From Caulobacter sp. S45 (GTDB lineage: Bacteria > Pseudomonadota > Alphaproteobacteria > Caulobacterales > Caulobacteraceae): a DNA stretch of 64,000 nt. A model generated the notes under the pieces. The model had not been told where the DNA came from. It did no database searches and saw only the letters and a program-made list of their open reading frames with translations. The position numbers and the translations under genes were made by a program. The stretch covers positions 240,046 to 304,045 of the forward strand of contig NZ_LMUL01000014.1 of NCBI RefSeq assembly GCF_009765965.1, given 5' to 3'. This document shows, piece after piece, positions 40,735-49,890 of this stretch (positions within the stretch are counted from its first letter, which is position 1; every line of letters starts with the position of its first letter).

Positions 40735-42405
40735 CTATTGGCGAGCGGAAGCGGTGGCGTCGCGCGCACCCTTGAACTCGGCGGCCGGCTTCCACTGCGG
40801 CCAGACGCGGGAATCGGCCAGCTGACGGCCGAGCTTGTAGACGAGGCCGACATCGATCGCCGCGCCGCGCAGGTCCCAGTTGGGGCTCCATTCGTCGGCG
40901 GGCTGATGATATTTATGCGCAACGTACTCGGCCTCCAGCGGCACGCCTTTGGCCTTGCCGCCGACGTACAGGTCCATGCCCGACTCGATCGAGATCGCCG
41001 GCACGCCGACCTTGGCGAACGAGAAGTGGTCGGAGCGATAGAAGTGGCCCTTCTCCGGCTCTTGGTCCGGGCTGAAGGAACGTCCCTCGGCCTTGGCGGC
41101 GGCGGCCAGACGTTCTTCCAGATCGACCTTGCCACCACCCGATATGGAGATGTCGCGGGCCGGCCCGTCGGGATGCAGCGCATCCATGTTCAGGTCTGCA
41201 ACCGTGGTCGCCAGCGGATAGACCGGGTGGGTGGCGTAATATTCCGAACCCAACAGGCCCTTCTCCTCGGCCGTCACCGCCAGGAACAGGATCGAGCGGT
41301 CGGTGCGTGGCGCATGGGCGTAGACCCGCGCTAGCTCCAGCAGGGCGGCGATCCCCGTGCCGTTGTCCACCGCGCCGTTGTAGATGCGGTCGCCCTTGGC
41401 GTCCGGCGCACCGACGCCCAGGTGGTCCCAGTGGGCGCTGTAGATCACCGTCTCGTTAGGGTGGGTCTTGCCGGCCATACGCGCGATCACGTTGTGGCTG
41501 ACGATCTTGCTGTGATCGACGGCGTAGTCGGCGGAGAAGCTCGCGCCTTTCAGCAGCACAGGGTAGAAGTCCTTGCTCTGGGCGGCGCGCTTGGCGGCCT
41601 CGAAGTCCAGGCCGGACTTGCGGAACAGGTCCACTGTCACGTCCCGCTGGATCCAGCCCTGCAACAGGGCGTGGGACTTGGTGGGGTCGGCGCGCACGAT
41701 GTCGAACTGGGCGTTGCCGTTGGAGTTACGCACCGTGGCCCAGCCGTAGGCGGCCGGCGCGGTCTCGTGCACGATCAGCATGCCGAGCGCGCCCTGGCGC
41801 GCGGCTTCCTCGTACTTGTAGGTCCAGCGTCCATAATAGGTCATGGCCTTGCCGCCGAAGCAGCCAGGGCCGGTGGTGACTTTGGGATTCTCGAAGTCCG
41901 GGTCGTTGATCAGCACCACGGCGATCTTGCCGTGCAAGTCCACGCCCTTGAAGTCGTCCCAGCCGCACTCCTTGGCCTTGACGCCATAGCCGACGAACAC
42001 CAGCGGCGCGTTATGGATGGCGACCTGGTTCACCGGCAGCAGGGTCTGGACCACGGCTTGGTCGCCCTGGGTCAGCGCCTGGGTCTTGCCGCCGGCCGTC
42101 AGGGCCAGCTTGACCGGCCCCTTCACCTCGAACCGGGCCAGCGGCACGTCCTGGAACCAGCTGCCGTGCGGGCCGCCCGGCTGCACGCCGGCGGCGGCGA
42201 ACTGCTTGGAGATGTAGTCGATGGACTTGGTCTCGCCCGCCGTGGCCGGCCCACGCCCCTCGAACGCGTCCGAACTCAGCACCCGGATATGCTCGGACAG
42301 CTTGGCGGGCTGGATCGGCGTTACCGGCAAGGCCTGCGCCTGGACGACGGAGGCGGCGCCGAGGATGCCGACGAGGGCTGACGCTGCGAGCAAGGCGGTC
42401 TTCAT
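40735..42405 (-). CDS. M28 family zinc aminopeptidase, exported
   Basis: Periplasmic or secreted metallopeptidase with 556 residues. A signal peptide ends near VVQAQA (about 23). A PA domain (about 130-270) is inserted before the catalytic domain. The two-zinc site shows SAHWDHLG, NGAVDNGTG with Asp, VTAEEKGLLGS with the Glu pair, DLNMD and YRSDHFSF with the last His. All ligands are present, so the enzyme is probably active. It may trim peptides outside the inner membrane. Confidence 0.9.
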   Translation of the reverse strand: MKTALLAASALVGILGAASVVQAQALPVTPIQPAKLSEHIRVLSSDAFEGRGPATAGETKSIDYISKQFAAAGVQPGGPHGSWFQDVPLARFEVKGPVKLALTAGGKTQALTQGDQAVVQTLLPVNQVAIHNAPLVFVGYGVKAKECGWDDFKGVDLHGKIAVVLINDPDFENPKVTTGPGCFGGKAMTYYGRWTYKYEEAARQGALGMLIVHETAPAAYGWATVRNSNGNAQFDIVRADPTKSHALLQGWIQRDVTVDLFRKSGLDFEAAKRAAQSKDFYPVLLKGASFSADYAVDHSKIVSHNVIARMAGKTHPNETVIYSAHWDHLGVGAPDAKGDRIYNGAVDNGTGIAALLELARVYAHAPRTDRSILFLAVTAEEKGLLGSEYYATHPVYPLATTVADLNMDALHPDGPARDISISGGGKVDLEERLAAAAKAEGRSFSPDQEPEKGHFYRSDHFSFAKVGVPAISIESGMDLYVGGKAKGVPLEAEYVAHKYHQPADEWSPNWDLRGAAIDVGLVYKLGRQLADSRVWPQWKPAAEFKGARDATASARQ

Positions 42406-42496
42406 GGCGGTTCCTGGGCTCTGTCCTTAAACGGACTGTTGCGTTCGCCTTAGGCGCGCGTCAGTCCATCGACAAGAGCCAGGTCGCGCGGCTTGC

Positions 42497-43141
42497 CTAG
42501 AAAACGCCTGGCAGCAGCCGGTAACGCACGCGCTGGGCGAAGGCGACATAGGCCGGGTCTTGCATCAGCAGCCGCTCCTCGGCCAGCAGGCGGAAGATCT
42601 GGACCGTGAAGCTGGCGAGGTAGATGCCCAGATTCAACAGGTTGGGCGCCATCAGCAGGAAGCCGATGTGCACCATGACGTAGCCCAGATACATGGGATG
42701 ACGCACCAGGCGATAAGGCCCTTCGATCTTCACGCCCCGATTGGCCGGCACCAGGCCGAAGCTGCGGCGCAGGATCAGCTTGGCGGCGAGCTGAGTTCCG
42801 GTCCCCCCAAACAGCAGCACGATACCGACCAGCGGCGGAACCAGGGGCGCACCGCCGCCCGGCTGCACCAGCAGCGGCCCCGCGGTGGCGCAGAAGGCCA
42901 GCAGCCAATCCAACGGGATGACGGACACGGAGTCCGACTTGCGCCGGATCATCACCAGCATGGCGCACAGGCCTTCGGAGAACACCACCAGGGCGTTGAA
43001 CCACTGCCCGTCGTGGGTGATGGGGACATAGTTGATGATGGCCATCCGCGCGAACAGGACCATGAGGATCACCCGTTCGGCCACGTCGAGGCACGCCACC
43101 ACCGTAGGCCGCGCCGAATGTCTCAGAGCCAGTTCGGCCAT
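42497..43141 (-). CDS. Isoprenylcysteine methyltransferase (ICMT)-like membrane protein
   Basis: It has 214 residues and about five membrane helices. The conserved cofactor segment GPYRLVRHPMYLGY and the C-terminal ERLLMQDPAYVAFAQRVRYRL pattern are typical of ICMT/PEMT-like methyltransferases. Bacteria rarely prenylate proteins, so the substrate may be a lipid or small molecule. Stands alone between the M28 peptidase and a tRNA gene. Confidence 0.8.
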   Translation of the reverse strand: MAELALRHSARPTVVACLDVAERVILMVLFARMAIINYVPITHDGQWFNALVVFSEGLCAMLVMIRRKSDSVSVIPLDWLLAFCATAGPLLVQPGGGAPLVPPLVGIVLLFGGTGTQLAAKLILRRSFGLVPANRGVKIEGPYRLVRHPMYLGYVMVHIGFLLMAPNLLNLGIYLASFTVQIFRLLAEERLLMQDPAYVAFAQRVRYRLLPGVF

Positions 43142-43303
43142 CTACAAGCCTCGACCTATCATCCCACGACGCCAAGCATGGGCGTGGAGGATCAAAGTCG
43201 CAGATAGCGGCTTATGAGCCGTTAAGGCCGGTCGCCGACGGCCCACATTCCCTCGCCGGACATGCGCGACGTTTGCACGCAACACCTCGGTGGCGGGACG
43301 GCT

Positions 43304-43380
43304 TGGCGCGCCCTGCAGGACTCGAACCTGCAACCGCTCGCTTAGAAGGCGAGTGCTCTATCCGGTTGAGCTAAGGGCGC
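43304..43380 (-). tRNA. tRNA-Arg (anticodon TCT)
   Basis: The acceptor arms GCGCCCT (43380-43374) and AGGGCGC (43314-43308) pair fully. The anticodon stem CTCGC/GCGAG encloses CTTCTAA with anticodon TCT. The T arm contains GGTTCGAGTCC. CCA is encoded at 43306-43304. Confidence 0.95.
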
Positions 43381-43392
43381 GAAGGGTAAGCC

Positions 43393-43698
43393 TCAGTGGG
43401 TCCAGGGCTCGCGGCGCTGGAAGGCGAAGTTGTCGGCATAGGCCTTGATGATGTGGCTGCGGCGCTGCTCGGGGACCAGCTGGAAGTCGATCCCGTGGGC
43501 CTTGGCGTAGGCCACCGCCTCGTCGGAGGTCTCGAAGGTGATCCGCACCTGGGCGTTCATGTCGCTCGACGAGCTCCAGCCCATCAATGGATCGGGACGG
43601 CGCGCCGAGGCCCGTTCGAATTCCAGCACCCAATCCTTGGTTCGCGCCTTGCCCGACTGCATGGCCGTCTTGGAGGGGCGGAAGATGCGAGCGAGCAT
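43393..43698 (-). CDS. NDUFS4-like complex I accessory protein
   Basis: ETC complex I subunit conserved-region protein, homologous to the mitochondrial 18-kDa NDUFS4 subunit, found in alphaproteobacteria. It has 101 residues. The segments [36 protein letters not shown] and the C-terminal [15 protein letters not shown] are typical. It sits between tRNA-Pro and tRNA-Arg on the same strand and may share a transcript with them. Confidence 0.9.
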   Translation of the reverse strand: MLARIFRPSKTAMQSGKARTKDWVLEFERASARRPDPLMGWSSSSDMNAQVRITFETSDEAVAYAKAHGIDFQLVPEQRRSHIIKAYADNFAFQRREPWTH

Positions 43699-43735
43699 GG
43701 AGCTGACCTGTGGCCTCGTACCGGTTCATCGTCGT

Positions 43736-43812
43736 TGGTCGGGGCGACAGGATTCGAACCTGCGACCTGCTGCACCCAAAACAGCCGCGCTACCAGGCTG
43801 CGCTACGCCCCG
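43736..43812 (-). tRNA. tRNA-Pro (anticodon TGG)
   Basis: The acceptor arms CGGGGCG (43812-43806) and CGCCCCG (43746-43740) pair fully. The anticodon loop TTTTGGG contains TGG. The T arm has GGTTCGAATCC, the discriminator is A, and CCA is encoded at 43738-43736. Confidence 0.95.
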
Positions 43813-43866
43813 ACGTTACGTTGCAGACCTTTGCCACGCAGGGCCGCGCACCGCAACGGGCCGCGT

Positions 43867-44655
43867 CTATTCGCGAGGCCGATGGCGAACCAGCCTGATC
43901 TCGAACAGCTTTGGCCACAGCTTGCCGGTGACCAGCAGCCGATCGTGCGCCGCGTCGTAGGCGATGCCGTTCAGCACGTCGACCTCGCCATGGACGTCTT
44001 CGGGCTTGAGCAGGCCGTTCAGGTCGATCCAGCCCAGCACCACGCCTGTCTGCGGATCGATGCGCGCGATGCGGTTGGTCTGCCAGATGTTGGCGTAGAT
44101 TTCGCCCTTCACCCACTCCAGCTCGTTCAGGTTCCGCACGGGCCGGCCTTCGTCGGTCACATGGATGCGCCCGGTTTCGGCCAGGGTGTCGGGGTCGAGG
44201 AAGCGGATGTCCGACGTACCGTCGCTCATGATCAGACGATGATCGTCGCGGGTAAGCGCCCAACCTTCGCCGGGATAGTGGAAGCTGGAGCGCGGCTCGA
44301 AGGTCTTGAGATCGTAGACGAAGCCGATCTGGGATTGCCACGTCAGCTCGATCAGCCGATCCTTCCAGGCGACGATCCCCTCGCCGAAATATTGGGCGGG
44401 AATCTGACGCTCCTGCAGCACCCGCCCCGTCTCCAGCTCCACCCGGCGGATGGTCGACTTCCCCTCCAGGCCCGTGCTCTCGTAGAGCTCGCCACCCTGG
44501 TAGAACAGACCCTCGGTGAAGGCGCCAGTGTCATGCGGATAGGCGTGTACGATGCGGAAACCGTAGACGGGGACTTCGGCGACGGCCGAATGGGAAAGGA
44601 CGGACCCTGTCAGCAGCAGGGCGGCGACGGCGGCCCAAAACGTCCGAAACCTCAT
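43867..44655 (-). CDS. Glutaminyl-peptide cyclotransferase (glutamine cyclotransferase family)
   Basis: Exported beta-propeller enzyme predicted to convert N-terminal Gln to pyroglutamate. It has 262 residues. A signal peptide ends near SAVA (about 26). Family segments: [44 protein letters not shown] and DVLNGIAYD near the end. This is the plant-type fold and not the zinc enzyme of animals. The longer open frame upstream of ATG 44655 lacks homology. Confidence 0.9.
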   Translation of the reverse strand: MRFRTFWAAVAALLLTGSVLSHSAVAEVPVYGFRIVHAYPHDTGAFTEGLFYQGGELYESTGLEGKSTIRRVELETGRVLQERQIPAQYFGEGIVAWKDRLIELTWQSQIGFVYDLKTFEPRSSFHYPGEGWALTRDDHRLIMSDGTSDIRFLDPDTLAETGRIHVTDEGRPVRNLNELEWVKGEIYANIWQTNRIARIDPQTGVVLGWIDLNGLLKPEDVHGEVDVLNGIAYDAAHDRLLVTGKLWPKLFEIRLVRHRPRE

Positions 44656-44762
44656 GTGCGTGAACCATCTCCGATGCGTGCACACAGGTGTAGGGCCTGA
44701 ACGCCCCGGTTTGAAGCGCTCACGGCCCCGCTTGCGCCAAACCGTGCATCGATGGCGAAGTC

Positions 44763-45392
44763 CTAGAGGCTTGAACACTCCAGTTCGGCGACCACCAGGC
44801 CCTTGGGCCCTTCGGCGAAGCGCACCATGACGTCGTCGCCGGGTTGGAGATCCTCGATCCCGCAACGTCTCAAGGTCTCGATGTGGACGAAGATGTCGCC
44901 GGGGGAGCCTTCGCGCACCACGAAACCATAGCCCTTGGTGCGATTGAACCATTTCACCCGGGCGCGTTCCGGCGGGCCCGCAGGCGACAGGGCTGTCCGG
45001 GGGCTGCAACCTTCGTCCGTCCCTTCGTAATCCCGCTGACCATCCATGCGCGGACGCCGGGCGCCGCTGAAATCGTCGCGATCGCGGGCGCGTTCAGGCT
45101 TCGGGGGCGTCGGCGCCGCTGTGGACTCGTCCAGCTCGACGATCTGGCAGACCTGCCAACCCTTGGGCCGGCGCACCGCGTCGCATACGACGATCGACCC
45201 TTCCAGCGCGTGCTCGCGTCCCGTCTGACGCAGACTGGTGACGTGGAGCAGGACGTCCTTCAGATCGGTCTGGTTGGGATCGTCGGGCACGATGAAGCCG
45301 TAACCCTTGCCGGCGTCGAACCACTTGACCCGCCCAGAAATCCGCACCGCCTCATCAGGCGGACCGACCGACTCGAAATCGAACCCCGACAT
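44763..45392 (-). CDS. Cold-shock protein with two CSD domains
   Basis: Nucleic-acid-binding protein of 209 residues. The first cold-shock domain (about 16-85) has [15 protein letters not shown] and VLLHVTSL. The second (about 143-209) has [15 protein letters not shown] and [10 protein letters not shown] charged linker joins them. Both RNA-binding aromatic motifs are intact. Two-domain CspD-like proteins occur in alphaproteobacteria. The upstream leader (45393-45480) is AT-rich and repeat-bearing, as is common for cold-shock mRNAs. Confidence 0.92.
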   Translation of the reverse strand: MSGFDFESVGPPDEAVRISGRVKWFDAGKGYGFIVPDDPNQTDLKDVLLHVTSLRQTGREHALEGSIVVCDAVRRPKGWQVCQIVELDESTAAPTPPKPERARDRDDFSGARRPRMDGQRDYEGTDEGCSPRTALSPAGPPERARVKWFNRTKGYGFVVREGSPGDIFVHIETLRRCGIEDLQPGDDVMVRFAEGPKGLVVAELECSSL

Positions 45393-45778
45393 GACGCCCC
45401 TCTCGTCCGCGTAAATTTTTCTCTGCGGACACCCCGACGAAAATATATCACGGAAAGAAAATTCCGACGAAAGGGGGTTTGCGCGCAGATTCACCCTACA
45501 GCGCGAATAGGTCGCGGGGCCGAAGGACAGGATCGCCCCTACCGCCGCTCAGCAGGCCTTTTGCATCCCGCGGGCTGAGAATGTTCTGACCCGCCCCCGC
45601 GGCCTTAGCCGCGGATTCGGCTTGGCGCCGAGCCGGGCATTGCGCCTCCTGAGTCGGCACGACGCACGTGCAGACATCGTTTCTGGAAGGGATCGCAATC
45701 GCATTGGCGAAGGGGATAGAGAGCTTGCGCTTCCCGGAGGCCGGAGGCCTCGCCGGTATCTATTGCAAGCATATCCCG
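45393..45778. other. Intergenic region between the cold-shock gene and tRNA-Glu
   Basis: This 386-base stretch has no gene I can support. The part next to the cold-shock start is unusually AT-rich and carries CCGACGAAA twice (45434-45442 and 45464-45472), exactly 30 bases apart, with a TATATT-like -10 candidate between them on the minus strand. The rest is GC-rich with small hairpins, such as CCGCGGCCTTAGCCGCGG near 45596, and no recognisable RNA gene. Confidence 0.5.
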
Positions 45779-45853
45779 TGGTAGTCCCTAGGGGAGTCGA
45801 ACCCCTCTTCCCAGAATGAAAATCTGGTGTCCTAACCGATAGACGAAGGGACC
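45779..45853 (-). tRNA. tRNA-Glu (anticodon TTC)
   Basis: The acceptor arms GGTCCCT (45853-45847) and AGGGACT (45789-45783) pair with a terminal G-U. The anticodon stem CCAGA/TCTGG encloses TTTTCAT with anticodon TTC. The T arm has GGTTCGACTCC, and CCA is encoded at 45781-45779. Confidence 0.95.
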
Positions 45854-45917
45854 ACGAACGGGAGGAGCCCTATAGCCCGTCTGCGTCGCGCCGCGCAAGC
45901 GGTCTGATCGAGGTTTT

Positions 45918-47720
45918 TTACGCTAAACGCCGCGGATCGGCGGCGTCCTCGATTTCAAGCTCGACGCCCTCCCGGCCGGACCAGTCGTCGGGCTTCAATC
46001 GACCGGCCACGTGCAGCGCGCCGTCGCCGGCCAACAGGCGCCGACCCAGGTCGGTGTCGCCCGAACGCCACGCCACTGCCCGAAGCTTGGTCCCGTTCGA
46101 ATCGATCAGCGTGCAACGCACATGGCCGCCCTTCACCGCCATCGCACGCTCCACCCGCACGGAGGCCATGGCGAACATCGGCTCCGGATTGCCCGGCCCG
46201 AACGGCGTGAGCCGCTGGAACTCGGTCCACAGCGCGCGGTCGGCCCCGCTCGGCGAGACCAGGGCGTCGATATCCAAGGCGTCGGCGGCGAAGGCCGCGG
46301 CGCTCTCCACCGCCAACTGCTCCGACAGGAAGGCGCGAAACTCCGGGATCACGTCCGGCCGGATGGTCAGCCCCGCCGCCATGGCGTGGCCGCCGCCCGC
46401 CAGCAGCAGTCCCGCATCGAAGGCCGACTGGATCGCTGCGCCCAGGTTCACGCCCAGCTGCGAACGGCCGGAGCCCTTGCCGATGTTGGCCGCCTCGTCC
46501 AGGCCGATGACCACGACGGGCTTGCGATAACGCTCGCGCAGGCGGCTGGCGACGATGCCGACCACGCCCGGGTGCCACCCCAGCCCCGCCACCACCAGCA
46601 CCGGCGCGTCGGGGTCGAGGTTTGAACGTTGTTCGATCCAGCGGACGGCTTCTTCCAGCGTGTCCTGCTCGACCTGCTTGCGGGTCACGTTCAGCGCGTC
46701 GAGTTCCTGCGCCAGCTCGCGCGCCAACACCGGATCGTCGGTGGAGAGCAGCCGGGCGCCCAGGTCCGAACGCCCGACGCGACCGCCGGCGTTGATGCGC
46801 GGTCCAAGCACGAAGCCGGCATGGAACACGCCCGCAGGCCCTTTGCCGCCCGCGACCTCCAGCAGGGCCTTAAGGCCCGGATTGCCCCAGGCCGACATCA
46901 CCTTCAGCCCTTGCGAGGCCAGGGCGCGGTTGAAGCCCACCAGGGCGGTGACGTCGCAGATGGCGCCGAGCGCGGCGAGGTCCAGCCATTTACGTATGTC
47001 GGGTTCCTCGTGCGTCTCGAACAGGCCGACGGCGCGAGCGCGGCGGTTCAGCGCCGCCAGTAGGACGAAGGTGACCCCTGCCGCCGCCAGATTGCCCTGG
47101 CCGGAGCCGCAGTCAGGCCGGTTCGGGTTGACCAGGGCGGCGGCGGGCGGCGGCGTCCCGCGCATCAGGTGATGGTCGATCACCACCACATCCAGGCCAA
47201 TCTGGGCGGCGGCCGTCAGCGCGTCGTGGGCGGCAGCCCCGCAGTCCACCGTGACCACCAGCTCGGCGCCCTGGTCCTTCAGGCGGCGGAAGGCGATGGG
47301 GCTCGGGCCATAGCCCTCGACCAAGCGGTCGGGCACATAGATCGGCAGCTCGCAACCAAGCGCCCGGAAATAGCGCACCAACAGGGCCGAGCTGGTCGCC
47401 CCATCGACGTCGTAATCGGCGAAGACCGCGCACGGCCGTCCCCTCGCGATGGCGTCGATCAGGATCTCGGCCGCCTTGTCCATGTCGGCGAAGGTCGACG
47501 GGTCGGGAAACAGTCCCTTCAGCGTCGGCGTCAGATAGCTTTCGCCGTCCACCTCCGCCACGCCGCGAGAGGCCAGGGCGCGGGCCAGGTATTCGCCGAG
47601 GCCGAGCTTCTGCTGGTGCGCGCGCACGATCCGCAGGTCCGCCGGCCGCTCGCGCCAAGCGCGTCCGGTCAGGGACCGCTCGACCCCGAGGAAGGCTATA
47701 GCGCCGGAGCCGTCAGCCAC
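45918..47720 (-). CDS. recJ: Single-stranded-DNA exonuclease RecJ
   Basis: 5'-3' exonuclease of recombination and mismatch repair. It has 600 residues. The DHH domain shows VFADYDVDGATSSALL, TVDCGAAAHD and VIDHHLM, and the DHHA1 region has LLAGGGHAMAAGLTI. All catalytic acidic and His residues are present. The C-terminal OB-like domain is complete. Follows hom by 94 bases on the same strand. Confidence 0.95.
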   Translation of the reverse strand: MADGSGAIAFLGVERSLTGRAWRERPADLRIVRAHQQKLGLGEYLARALASRGVAEVDGESYLTPTLKGLFPDPSTFADMDKAAEILIDAIARGRPCAVFADYDVDGATSSALLVRYFRALGCELPIYVPDRLVEGYGPSPIAFRRLKDQGAELVVTVDCGAAAHDALTAAAQIGLDVVVIDHHLMRGTPPPAAALVNPNRPDCGSGQGNLAAAGVTFVLLAALNRRARAVGLFETHEEPDIRKWLDLAALGAICDVTALVGFNRALASQGLKVMSAWGNPGLKALLEVAGGKGPAGVFHAGFVLGPRINAGGRVGRSDLGARLLSTDDPVLARELAQELDALNVTRKQVEQDTLEEAVRWIEQRSNLDPDAPVLVVAGLGWHPGVVGIVASRLRERYRKPVVVIGLDEAANIGKGSGRSQLGVNLGAAIQSAFDAGLLLAGGGHAMAAGLTIRPDVIPEFRAFLSEQLAVESAAAFAADALDIDALVSPSGADRALWTEFQRLTPFGPGNPEPMFAMASVRVERAMAVKGGHVRCTLIDSNGTKLRAVAWRSGDTDLGRRLLAGDGALHVAGRLKPDDWSGREGVELEIEDAADPRRLA

Positions 47721-47814
47721 GCGGCCACTTTCCTTGATGGACGAGGCGATGGGTCAAGTCTGCGCCCTGCGATACGCACGGCGAAAACGCCGAGGCGCGA
47801 TGATGCGCGGATTC

Positions 47815-49107
47815 TCAGTTTCGCGCGATGCGGATCGTGCGCGGCCGTTCGACCACCGAGTCCAGCGCCGCGATATGCTCGACCGCGTCCAGTATCGCCG
47901 CGTCGGAAGCCGGCTGGGTCGTCAGCACGATCGGCACCAAGCCGGTCGGGGCGACCGGGTGCTGCAGGAAGCTGTCGATGGAGACCGAGGCGCGCGCCAG
48001 GGCGTCGGTGACGTGGGCCAGCACGCCCGGCCGATCCCGCACGATCAGGCGCATGTAAATCCGCGAGGTCCGCCCCGCCCGGTCAGCGGCCGGCAACGGT
48101 TGGAGCTGCTCCGCCGCCCGCTGGAACACGGGCCGATCGATGCCCGCGACCACGTCGGCGATATCGGCCGCCACCGCCGTCGCGGTCGGTCCCGCGCCCG
48201 CGCCCGCGCCTTGCAGGAACAGCCGGCCAGTCTTGCGGCCCTCGATGAACAGGGCGTTGAGCGCCCCGCCCGCTCCGGCCAGGGGATGGTCCAGCGGCAC
48301 CAGGGCCGGCGCCACCTGCACCGAGGCCCCGCCCTCGCCCCGTTCGGCCGAGGCGATCAGCTTGATGCGGAAACCGAGTTCCTTGGCGAGCTGGATATCG
48401 ATCCGCTCCACCGCCTCGATCCCCTCCACCGAGGCGGCGGCGAAGTTGGGCGCGCCGTTGAAGGCGAGCGCGGCCAGGATGGCGATCTTGTGGGCGGCGT
48501 CGAACCCGCCCACGTCCATGGTCGGGTCGGCTTCCGCATAGCCGAGGCGCTGGGCGTCGGCCAGCACGTCGGCGAAGTCGCGGCCGCTCTCCTCCATCTG
48601 GGTGAGGATGTAGTTGCAGGTGCCGTTCAATATGCCCGCGACACTCAGGACCTCGTCGCCGACCAGCCCTTCGCGCAGCAGCTTGACCGCCGGCGCCCCG
48701 CCCATGACGGCGGCTTCGTACAACAGCGGCGCGCCCTTGCGCTCCGCCAGCCGCGCCAGCTCAAGGCCGTGGTGGGCGATCAGGGCCTTGTTGGCGGTGA
48801 CCACCGCCTTGCCCGCGTTCAACGCCGCCTCGACCGCCGCCTTGGCCGGCCCATCGGAGCCGCCGATCAGCTCGACGAAGATGTCAACGCCCGGCGCGGT
48901 CGCCAGCGCCACGGGATCGTCGAACCACGGATAGGCCGATATGTCCGCCGCCCGAGGCAGGGAACGCGAACGCGCGGAGACGCCGGCCACCTCGATGCGG
49001 ACGCCCGAAGGCGCATAGTCCGGAGTGGTGCTCAACAGGTCCAGCAGGCCTTGGCCCACGGTGCCCAGACCAGCCAGGCCGATGCGGCGCACATTCGGCG
49101 GGGTCAT
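47815..49107 (-). CDS. hom: Homoserine dehydrogenase
   Basis: NADP-dependent reduction of aspartate semialdehyde to homoserine, the branch point to methionine and threonine. It has 430 residues. The Rossmann motif is GLAGLGTVGQGLL (residues 10-22), then VTANKALIAHHG, GILNGTCNYILTQM, the catalytic EADPTMDVGGFDAAHK segment and a C-terminal ACT domain (DRPGVLAHV) for feedback control. The start codon overlaps the stop of the upstream lipoprotein gene. Confidence 0.96.
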   Translation of the reverse strand: MTPPNVRRIGLAGLGTVGQGLLDLLSTTPDYAPSGVRIEVAGVSARSRSLPRAADISAYPWFDDPVALATAPGVDIFVELIGGSDGPAKAAVEAALNAGKAVVTANKALIAHHGLELARLAERKGAPLLYEAAVMGGAPAVKLLREGLVGDEVLSVAGILNGTCNYILTQMEESGRDFADVLADAQRLGYAEADPTMDVGGFDAAHKIAILAALAFNGAPNFAAASVEGIEAVERIDIQLAKELGFRIKLIASAERGEGGASVQVAPALVPLDHPLAGAGGALNALFIEGRKTGRLFLQGAGAGAGPTATAVAADIADVVAGIDRPVFQRAAEQLQPLPAADRAGRTSRIYMRLIVRDRPGVLAHVTDALARASVSIDSFLQHPVAPTGLVPIVLTTQPASDAAILDAVEHIAALDSVVERPRTIRIARN

Positions 49108-49838
49108 GAACAGCGCTCCACCAGGGGATCGGCCAGGGGCCGCGGCATCGGCGGGATATCTTTGTCGATCAAAGGCTCCGACGCGGTCGTCTCATCCTGC
49201 ATCGCGACGACGGGCGTGCTCGTCACCACCGTCGTTTGGGCGGCGGCTTGGGCCGGAGCCGCCGGCGGGGTGCGTGGGTGCACAGGCGCTGCGGCGTGAG
49301 GCGCCGGAGCGGCCGAGGCTGCGGGTTGCTGGGGCGGCAAGGCCATGCTCGCCGTCGGCGCCGGTCCTGAGCCCAACGCCGCCGGAGGCGCGGCGAAGGC
49401 GCGCAGACGCTCGGCGAGCGCCTCGCTGCGCGCGGCGGAGTCGGGCGGCGGCACGTCGGCCGGATTGACCCGCGCGATCTCGCGCTGATCGCCGGCATAG
49501 GCTTCGCCGCCTCGGGTCAGCGGCGGATGGGCGGCGGCGTAGCCGTAGATCGCACGACGGCAGCCCACCAGCTTGACCACGCCCTGCTTCACCATGGGCG
49601 CGCTCGGGATGTTCTTCGGCGGCGGCGGCACATCGCGCAGCCTCGGCCGTGCATAGGTGCGCGCGGATGCAACGGTGACGGCGGCCGCCACCGGCGATTC
49701 GGGATTGACCGGCGGCAACCAGACAGCCTGGCGCACGTCCGCGCAGCCCCCGACGCCCACGAGCGTTGACATGAGCAGGAGAAGGCCGGCGAAGCTCGTG
49801 GCCGGTCGCACGCTGAGTGTTCTGATAGGGGCGTTCAT
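49104..49838 (-). CDS. Ala/Pro-rich lipoprotein of unknown function
   Basis: It has 244 residues from ATG 49838. The N-terminal signal ends at VGVGGC, a plausible lipobox with Cys at about residue 32. A core of about 100 residues follows with KLVGCRRAIYGYAA, then a long Ala/Pro-rich stretch and an acidic end. No domain recognised. It overlaps hom by 4 bases (ATGA), so it is likely cotranscribed with the threonine-pathway gene, though no functional link is obvious. Confidence 0.65.
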   Translation of the reverse strand: MNAPIRTLSVRPATSFAGLLLLMSTLVGVGGCADVRQAVWLPPVNPESPVAAAVTVASARTYARPRLRDVPPPPKNIPSAPMVKQGVVKLVGCRRAIYGYAAAHPPLTRGGEAYAGDQREIARVNPADVPPPDSAARSEALAERLRAFAAPPAALGSGPAPTASMALPPQQPAASAAPAPHAAAPVHPRTPPAAPAQAAAQTTVVTSTPVVAMQDETTASEPLIDKDIPPMPRPLADPLVERCS

Positions 49839-49890
49839 CCCGTCACGGCTCTTATGCGATGATGGAGACATAGAAAAGGATGGGGTCGAA

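Noticed and set aside
45622-45819. Small open frame before tRNA-Glu
   Set aside because: It runs into the tRNA gene, lacks a ribosome binding site and shows no recognisable protein pattern.
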